Below are positions 56,855-64,000 of a stretch of 64,000 nt of DNA, one piece after another (the stretch's first letter is position 1; the number at the start of each line of letters is the position of its first letter). The notes below the pieces were generated by a model. That model made no database searches. It was not told the DNA's origin and saw nothing but the letters and a program-made list of their open reading frames with translations. A program made the position numbers and the translations under genes. Location of the stretch: contig OW203765.1 in assembly GCA_934045905.1 (NCBI GenBank), forward strand, positions 19,097,409 to 19,161,408, written 5' to 3'. The stretch is from Leuctra nigra. Lineage: Eukaryota > Arthropoda > Insecta > Plecoptera > Leuctridae.

Positions 56855-58329
56855 GAAATGAATCAGAGACTTCACTCTTGAGAGGGACTATAGTTGATTG
56901 TTCTTGCTACGTGAGCAGGTTTCGACGGCGCCAGAGTGGTGTCAATATAGGCGCCAGGTGATTACATTACATCGCGTTGACCGAGCCGCATGGGTCAACA
57001 GTGTTATCACGAGCGTCGCGACGCCCGTAATACAGCTTTGTTTCAATTGGCGACGCTCAGCAGACTTTTCATCCATGTGTTACGGACTGAATGCAAAGGA
57101 GAATGAAAATGAGATGTTTGAGAATGACGGTGGATATTCAGCGATATTTCATGGTGTGAAATTTGATGTTGGCTAAAATGTGTTCTTGATTCGAAAGATA
57201 AACGTATTTTTATATTGATGATGAATTGAATTAGTAAGTTCAATTTTGGTTTAGAACTGAACTTTTATTATTTATATAATTCTTCTTCAAAATCAAATGA
57301 TTTGGTAAAAACCTTTAAGAAAATTTAAATTTGTATTTCATTTCCCAAGAAAGACACATTTATGACTCATAAAGTTTAATAATACAATACAATAGTCGAA
57401 GAGCACACTCCAACACAAGGAAACATACAGAAATAAATGGATATGGATTATTTTAAAATGTTATGTTTCTTAATTTAATTTGGAGTGAGAAATCTCTTAC
57501 GAAAATTTGAAACAAATGAAGTTAAAAACAAACGACCAAAAACTGCACTGAAGTTTTAAATAACATTATCTTTAACTTGTGAACATTAATATAACAACAC
57601 TATAATATCCCAATACATCTAAGCTTTGGTGAAACAATAGAGCCACATCTCTGGACACATAAACTCCCCCCCCCCCCCTGACCAACTCTGTGTACTCATA
57701 TAGATCCAGAGAGCAAATACACCCTAGAACACTTAAACCTCATGTTGATCTTTCTGCTCCACTACAAGAAGCCCCCCGATGGAATGACCTAAAACCAAAC
57801 CTTAGAGGAATAGGTGTTGCCTCTAAAACCAAACCCATGTCTCAATACTGCACTGCTTGTGCTTCGCCTTTATCATAATGGTTACAATGGTTCCTTACAA
57901 AATCATCTATCAAGAATGCGCCTAAATTAATTAGTTGACATATATGAAGTCATTAGGCTAGGGCAATATTTTGCACACCAGTATGGAGGTGATTTAGATA
58001 TAAAAAATGCAGAATATCTGCATCCTAAAAATTTGATTGTATCAATAAAGCTTATAAAATTTGCAAAATAAAATTAGTTTCTGTATATTTTTATGATTAA
58101 CAGGGGAAGAAAGCTATAAGTCACATTCGGTGAAACTGAGATAAACGAAGTTTTATGTTGAAACTTGAATCTATCTTCCACACAGATTTCATTTTGTTTG
58201 TTTCAAGACTTTGTGGCCATATTTTCATCAAAACGAGGGTATATTCTGAAAGCTCATAAAAATCACTGCAAGAACAATACCCAACTGACAACAAATTCCA
58301 ATTATTTGACACCTTAAACTCATTTTTTC
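56855..58329. other. No gene recognised
   Basis: Contains a poly-C run near 57667 and short ORFs without motifs. Confidence 0.45.
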
Positions 58330-58927
58330 AAAACATTGGCTCACAATTTCAATTTCAATTTTAATACAATTTTATTTCTTCCAAAATTTTACAATTTTAC
58401 CTTTTACCTAAACCATACGCTTTCCTTGTGCAACCTTTACATATTACATAATTACATATTACATTTACCTTTTACATATTGTTACATTATACCAAGAATC
58501 AGTAGTAAAATAAGCAATAGTGTTGAGATAAAAGGAGACACAGCGAAATAGAAACACAAAGAAGAGCATGGATAAGAGAAATAGTTTACAAGGGGTTGAG
58601 GGGGCATTTTATTTTGGAAGCAGCCAGCATAATGGAAAACCATTGTGCGCTGGCATACATTCTTTTACATTTCTAGAAATCAAAGCTAGTCGTCAGCTCA
58701 ATCACAGATTAGAAACAACAAAAATATTATGTAAAGTATAGAAGATATTAAGAACAATCACTCGATACTACTTTTACGGAAAAGAAAGAAATTGGACGAT
58801 CGGATATTGAATATTGAAGTGAGAGGATATAAAAGACTTAATATTGAAATTAATTAAAATAGTGGTGGAGGGGGAAGATTATAGTAAATTTTAGTGAATT
58901 TATCAACTTCAAATCAAAATATTTCAG

Positions 58928-61900
58928 TTAACAAAAATTATCATAGAAATCCCTACCTACTTCTCTGATCCATGCGGTAATTAGTATTCTGAATAATTTA
59001 ATATTAGAAGTTTTACGAATATCGATAGGAAGCGCATTGAACAGACGTGGACCAATGTAACTTACGTGTTGTTGCCCTTTTTGTTTCTTACAGTATATCA
59101 AATTTAACATATATAAATTATTTTTATTACTACCTCTGGTTTTTGGCACAGGTAGCGTTTGATGCGTAATTTCAGGAATTCTGTATTTACCGAAATTAAG
59201 AAAAAGATACATCAACGCCCTTTTTATAAAAATTTGTCTAATATCTAATACTTCTGCCAATTTGAAAGTAAGGTTAGATGAAAACTGTGAATGCTTATTT
59301 AAAACTACCCGTAAAATAATTTTTTGAATGGTTAGAATTTCACTAATGTTAGTTTTATTAACTGCTCCCCAGCCAATAATTCCATAGGACATTATTGATT
59401 GGGCAAGAGCTTTATAAATGGTTAGTAATAAAGATTTGCTAACAATACGTCTCAACCTATAGAAAATGTACAACATATTTCTTAGCTTACGCACGATACA
59501 AGCAGTATTAGCTTTCCAACTTAGATGTTGATCAATAATAATACCTAGGTATTTAGTTTGGCGTTCTCTTTTTACAATTTCACACATACAGTCTGGGAGA
59601 ACGGCACACTTATCATTATGTAGAAATAATTTCCTATCCTCACTTGGCTGCGTTTTTCTATCAACAGTACAAGGCAAATATACAGTTTTACTGTAATTTA
59701 GAGTTAGCAAATTTACATTTAGCCAGTTATGGACAATTTTCAGTGATTCATTGGCCATTTTGTACGCTAAGTTCCAGTTGCTCTCTGCAAATACTAGAAC
59801 TGTATCATCAGCATAAGATATAATTTTACCATTAATAGTTAGGTCACATAAATCATTTATATAAATGAGGAAGAGAATAGGCCCCAGCACAGTACCTTGA
59901 GGTACACCACACATGATACTTTGCTGATTACTCAGAACTTTATTAATTTTAACCATTTGCTTACGATTTTTTAAATAACTTTTGAAAATGTTTAGTACAA
60001 CTCCTCGAATGCCAACGAGTTCTAATTTATTCAGTAAAATTGTATGGTCAACTGTATCAAAGGCTTTGGCCAAATCCAAAAATACTGCCAGTACTTTTTT
60101 ATTTTTATCTAAGTTTTCATATAAATAACTGGTCAACTGATGAATTGCGTCGTCAGTGCTTTTCTTCTCCCTGAATCCGTACTGATTGCTTGATAATATA
60201 TTATTCTTCTCTAAAAATTTCATTAGCCTAAATTTAATGCATTTTTCAATTACTTTAGATATAGGAGAAAGTAGAGAGATAGGCCTATAATTCTCTGGCT
60301 TATTCCTTTCGCCATTTTTGTACAACGGGACGACGACTGCAATTTTCAGCTTGTCAGGAAAGACACCAGTTTCAAAAGCAACATTGATAATATGCGCGAG
60401 TGGTCCTACAATATATTTGGAGGCAATTTTTAGAGTTCGTACGTTTATTTCATCATGTCCATTTGCTGTATTGCTTCTTAGACCAAAAATGAATTTGTAT
60501 ACTTCAGCTTCAGAAACTGGCTCCAGAAACATGCTAGCACCAGTACTGTACTCACGCCCTCTACTGTATCTAAAATTTACAGCCAATTGAGAATTATTAC
60601 TATTAGTCGATTTAATCTTTTCTGCTAAATTAGTTCCAACATCAGTGAAATATTGTACCATAGCATTAGCAACTTCACGAGGTTCATCCAATGAATTATA
60701 TATCTTATTTTTCACATTCAGCTCCTTAATTGGCAGGCTTTCTTTAATTTTCCTTTCTGAAATTTCATTTATTGTAGACCAAATTTTTTTGGGACAAGAC
60801 TCACAGGAATCAATTTTATGCCTATAGTAGTCCTCCTTAACTTTAGAAATTAAACGATTAATAAAATTACGATACAATTTATATCTGTTTTCCATCTCGG
60901 TAAATTCATGTTGATCTTGATAACCCAGTTTCTTCAGAGTATTTATTTTTCTATGCAGAGCATCCCTCTTTCTAATGGATACAACAAGGCCAGCCGTTAT
61001 CCACGGTTTAATTTTCCTTTTCCTAGAATTAATTTTAGTTTCCTCGGGGTCTGATGAACTTGATAAAATGTCATTAAACGAACACATGAAAGAGTCCAAC
61101 GCATGATCCACTTCGGTTTGTCTAAAAGTATTTTCCCATGTCTCATTTTCTAGTAAATCGTTAAACTTATCAAAATTAATCACATTTCTGCTAGTTGTAT
61201 TGGTGGCCACACGTTTATTCAACACATCTTTCACAGAACTCCCTGTTTCTATTGAAATGAAAATGAAAATCGGGTAGTGGTCAGTTATATCGACCTTAAT
61301 AATTCCCGGGACATAATCAGTGCTTTCATTAGTTCGTGTAAAAATATGGTCCAGACATGAACTAGTAGCAGAGCTTTCCCTGGTTGCATTGTTTATACAC
61401 GACACAAAACCATTGGCACTTAACATATTCAAATAACTAGAAACCATATAATCATCAACATTTAATACATTTATATTAATATCGCCTATTATCGTATGAT
61501 GGTACATAGAGGATAATGGTAGGTTTTTAATACTAACTTCTAAATCTTGAATGAAATGCCTCACATTTGTGGATGGAGACCTGTAAATAGCAACAATAGT
61601 ATGGGCAACACCCTTACGAGTAAATGAAATGCGAGCAGCATTCGAACTACCAGACAACGCATCTTCAGACACGACCCTTGCATCATTTATATTATTAGTA
61701 TTTACAAACACAATGATACCGTCCGCACCCGTGTGCCGTGAGTTGAAATAATGAGTTGAAAAACCCGGGATAGAACAAGGTTCGCTTAACCGAAGATGAG
61801 TTTCAGTAAGAACAATGATGTCCCAACTAAATTTAAATCTAGCAAGCAAAATACAGAAATTGTCAAAATTACTTCGCACGCCTCTAATATTTAGATGTAA

Positions 61901-62017
61901 CACTTTTAACCCAACACTGTCTACATTTACATTTAAACACTCCACATCATCATCACTACACATATATAGATCCTCATCAATGCGATTAATCAAAACAAAA
62001 TCATCATCATGAACCAT
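58928..62017 (-). CDS. LINE ORF2: APE endonuclease and reverse transcriptase
   Basis: 1029 residues. The N-terminal endonuclease nicks target DNA for target-primed reverse transcription: LHLNIRGVRSN near residue 40, TETHL near 70, GDININ near 177 and SCLDHIF near 221 are the expected catalytic blocks. The reverse transcriptase spans about residues 480-780, with PENYRPISLL, QYGFREKKST, FLDLAKAFDTVDH, GVPQGTVLGPILF and the YADD active site near 736. The C-terminal part (LGIIIDQHLSWKAN, then a long helical region) is the usual thumb and connection. No stops or frameshifts. It starts 68 bases after ORF1 ends, so it would need reinitiation or internal entry for translation. Confidence 0.93.
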   Translation of the reverse strand: MVHDDDFVLINRIDEDLYMCSDDDVECLNVNVDSVGLKVLHLNIRGVRSNFDNFCILLARFKFSWDIIVLTETHLRLSEPCSIPGFSTHYFNSRHTGADGIIVFVNTNNINDARVVSEDALSGSSNAARISFTRKGVAHTIVAIYRSPSTNVRHFIQDLEVSIKNLPLSSMYHHTIIGDININVLNVDDYMVSSYLNMLSANGFVSCINNATRESSATSSCLDHIFTRTNESTDYVPGIIKVDITDHYPIFIFISIETGSSVKDVLNKRVATNTTSRNVINFDKFNDLLENETWENTFRQTEVDHALDSFMCSFNDILSSSSDPEETKINSRKRKIKPWITAGLVVSIRKRDALHRKINTLKKLGYQDQHEFTEMENRYKLYRNFINRLISKVKEDYYRHKIDSCESCPKKIWSTINEISERKIKESLPIKELNVKNKIYNSLDEPREVANAMVQYFTDVGTNLAEKIKSTNSNNSQLAVNFRYSRGREYSTGASMFLEPVSEAEVYKFIFGLRSNTANGHDEINVRTLKIASKYIVGPLAHIINVAFETGVFPDKLKIAVVVPLYKNGERNKPENYRPISLLSPISKVIEKCIKFRLMKFLEKNNILSSNQYGFREKKSTDDAIHQLTSYLYENLDKNKKVLAVFLDLAKAFDTVDHTILLNKLELVGIRGVVLNIFKSYLKNRKQMVKINKVLSNQQSIMCGVPQGTVLGPILFLIYINDLCDLTINGKIISYADDTVLVFAESNWNLAYKMANESLKIVHNWLNVNLLTLNYSKTVYLPCTVDRKTQPSEDRKLFLHNDKCAVLPDCMCEIVKRERQTKYLGIIIDQHLSWKANTACIVRKLRNMLYIFYRLRRIVSKSLLLTIYKALAQSIMSYGIIGWGAVNKTNISEILTIQKIILRVVLNKHSQFSSNLTFKLAEVLDIRQIFIKRALMYLFLNFGKYRIPEITHQTLPVPKTRGSNKNNLYMLNLIYCKKQKGQQHVSYIGPRLFNALPIDIRKTSNIKLFRILITAWIREVGRDFYDNFC

Positions 62018-62085
62018 AAGGTTTGTTTACAAACAAATAAATAGCAATACACTCACGACGATTAATCAGTAGTCGGAATAACTAG

Positions 62086-62997
62086 TTAAGAGGTTAATGG
62101 CAGAGGCGTGGTGTTTACTTTTTCCCTCGAAATTACCGGTATGTCAGCCGCGGAGTTAATTAACAGAGTTTCTGTGTGTTCACTTTCTCTCAGATAGATG
62201 CGACCACCCTTTGTCCAAGCGAACTTAAATTTAGCTTGTTTTTTGAATGATCTTACAAGCCAAAATAGGTTTTTGTTTGCAGCAGTAAGATGCTCGTTGA
62301 TATGAATCGTACTTGCCTGCGAGTAACCTATGTCCTTGGCCAGCAAACTCTCCTTCTTATTCTTCTTCGCACTGATGATGGCGTCTTTAGCTTGCCGAGA
62401 GTAAAACTTGGCAATAATTACCGGAGGTTTCAGCGGTGTACGACTGCTCTGACGCAAACGATGGCAATACTCAATGTCCCCGATCTCAAGACGAGCGCCA
62501 ATAGCATCTGCAATGTTGCAGACTGTACGGTACGTGTTTTCGCCCTTGACAAAAGGAACGCCCTGAAATTCCAAATTAAAATTCTTGGAATATTGCTCCA
62601 AACTGTTAATTCTATTGTTTAGCGACTCGTTTTCTTTCTTGAGCACAGCGTTTTCCTTCTTACAATCAACAATTTCTCCGAGCAAGTGTTCAATCTTCTT
62701 AGTTAACTCACGGTTAGCTTCAAGCTGATCTCGCTGATGAATTTCCTGTTGTTGGAGCGTGGTGCTAATCTCGGTGAGACGCTTTAAAACCATACTCATT
62801 GAGACCTCGTCAGCCGTGCTGGTTGTTGCACTATCCGTCTGAAGTGGTGGTTGATTGGTAAAGATACTCACTAACTCACTATCTGGGCTATTCGCATCGC
62901 CACTGCTATTACTTCGTAGCGCCGTGGCTCTGGTATTCATCCTGCACGCTAAAAGTCGGTGAGTCAGACACAACCTCCCAGCTCGACGACTACCCAT
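62086..62997 (-). CDS. LINE ORF1: coiled-coil RNA-binding protein
   Basis: 303 residues, upstream of the reverse-transcriptase ORF. Residues about 65-145 are strongly heptad-like (LTEISTTLQQQEIHQRDQL, LKKENESLNNRINSLEQYS), the trimerising part. The following segment (NLEFQGVPF, IADAIGARL, VIIAKFYSRQAKDAII, FAWTKGGRIYLRE) resembles the nucleic-acid-binding domain shared by many insect LINE ORF1 proteins and FP25K-like proteins. Expected role: ribonucleoprotein formation on the LINE RNA. Translation could also start at the Met at residue 20. Confidence 0.85.
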   Translation of the reverse strand: MGSRRAGRLCLTHRLLACRMNTRATALRSNSSGDANSPDSELVSIFTNQPPLQTDSATTSTADEVSMSMVLKRLTEISTTLQQQEIHQRDQLEANRELTKKIEHLLGEIVDCKKENAVLKKENESLNNRINSLEQYSKNFNLEFQGVPFVKGENTYRTVCNIADAIGARLEIGDIEYCHRLRQSSRTPLKPPVIIAKFYSRQAKDAIISAKKNKKESLLAKDIGYSQASTIHINEHLTAANKNLFWLVRSFKKQAKFKFAWTKGGRIYLRESEHTETLLINSAADIPVISREKVNTTPLPLTS

Positions 62998-63080
62998 AGC
63001 GTTCTTCCCCTGTTCCCTTCATATTGGGAAGCGCAACGGAAACGCACATGACAGGAAGTGGCCGAGTTTAGTGGATCAGT

Positions 63081-64000
63081 TTCTGTCACGTGTTTGCACA
63101 GTGCTATTCTCCTACCCTTTCTGCCAGGTTTACCTGTTATTCGGGGACGTTTAGTTACATATTTTTAGACGGAATTCAAAAACTTTTACGTCTAATTGAT
63201 AGTTATCACGTGTACTATATGTGTGCACACATATTTCGGGTGTAATTGATGACATGGCACTTAAAAAATTGAATTATTATCGGATCTCTCAGACTGACTT
63301 TCCAATTGCAACAACGGCACATTCTTCCTTAATTGTACCAAAAATCAAAGTATGTATAGGTACTTAAATTATATTTTCCACATGTATTAACAAAACCACA
63401 CATCATGAAAATTATTTATTGTATTATGGACCCACCTAGTTAATTTTTATTCAGTTCTTTATTTCAACAAACTATGATAGCCTGATCGGTATATAGGATC
63501 TATTGACAATATCTATGAGGGCTGTCAGTTGAATTATTCAAATCGAATTCACTTTTAAGTTTTAATAGATTAATTGTTTATTGCGTCTTACAGTATGAAG
63601 CTCCAAAATGTATATTTGTTTCTGAATAGATATTTATTTAATTATTTGATTTCATCTGATCTGTGACTCGTTTCGCGGGCAAGGGAGATAGTTATTTAAT
63701 TTATCCTCGGAGTGATTATCATGTTCTTGGTGCATCATTCAAACATAGTACCTACACATTTTTAAATATTTATTAATTTAAGCGAATATCAAAGATATTT
63801 AAGTAATAGCAAAATATGCTTGGAGAACAATAGTAAATAGAAGTAACTATCTATGCATTTTATTGCTTTGCATGACTGTTTAATTCTCCACTGGAATAAA
63901 TAGTAATGAAAGCAAAAATAAAAATTAAGTTCTGATGAATGGGTTTAAATTGAAGGTTTCTTAAATAATAATTGTGGTGTAGTTCAATCAATAACGGCAA
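63081..64000. other. No gene recognised
   Basis: AT-rich DNA upstream of the LINE; its first bases may still belong to the LINE 5' UTR. Confidence 0.45.

Larger units (their letters stand above)
58330..63080 (-). mobile_element. Non-LTR retrotransposon (LINE), both ORFs intact
   Basis: Two open frames on the minus strand in ORF1-ORF2 order, 68 bases apart. The 5' end (near 63.0-63.1 kb) and 3' end (near 58.3 kb) are approximate; I see no clear target duplication. An APE-type endonuclease plus a reverse transcriptase places it in the CR1/Jockey group of LINEs. Confidence 0.85.

Overview
This is nuclear DNA from an animal, most likely an insect. It is AT-rich, has long introns, is full of small transposons, and carries a 14-exon gene of insect type for the exocyst subunit Exo70 (694 residues after splicing). 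No operons, ribosome binding sites, rRNA or CRISPR arrays are visible. The order within insects cannot be fixed from the sequence alone; Hemiptera is a guess.

Host genes: three are supported. (1) Exo70 (exoc7) on the + strand, 20989-36091; all 14 coding exons join in frame with GT-AG junctions. (2) An intronless SIAH/Sina-like RING E3 ubiquitin ligase on the minus strand, 37265-38071, convergent with Exo70. (3) An intronless leucine-rich-repeat protein on the minus strand, 12172-13536, of unknown function. No shared pathway is implied; they are neighbours in a repeat-rich region.

Mobile elements fill most of the rest. 0-10 kb: tRNA-derived SINE copies, small hAT-like elements and, at 9.75-10.14 kb, three hairpin elements in tandem separated by CCAGG. 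11-21 kb: a 228-bp TTC microsatellite, a two-form 63/71-bp satellite array (15.66-16.98 kb), and a ~390-bp repeat present as an inverted pair flanking about 6 kb and ending just upstream of Exo70. 21-36 kb: Exo70, whose introns hold at least eight foldback or TIR elements, including a hAT inside a hAT, both with perfect 8-bp target duplications. 38-46 kb: anonymous repeat families, a hAT element with a perfect duplication, and the second copy of a possible Helitron-like element. 46.47-50.49 kb: a complete-looking DNA transposon with 29-bp terminal inverted repeats, a single 889-residue transposase-like ORF and repeated subterminal motifs; this is the best candidate for something poorly described. 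50.6-51.6 kb: a 5'-truncated LINE. 53.57-56.85 kb: a hAT element holding a stack of nested elements. 58.3-63.1 kb: a LINE with both ORFs open.

Intron positions and element boundaries were read by eye. Family names rest on motifs, TIRs and target duplications, not on database searches.
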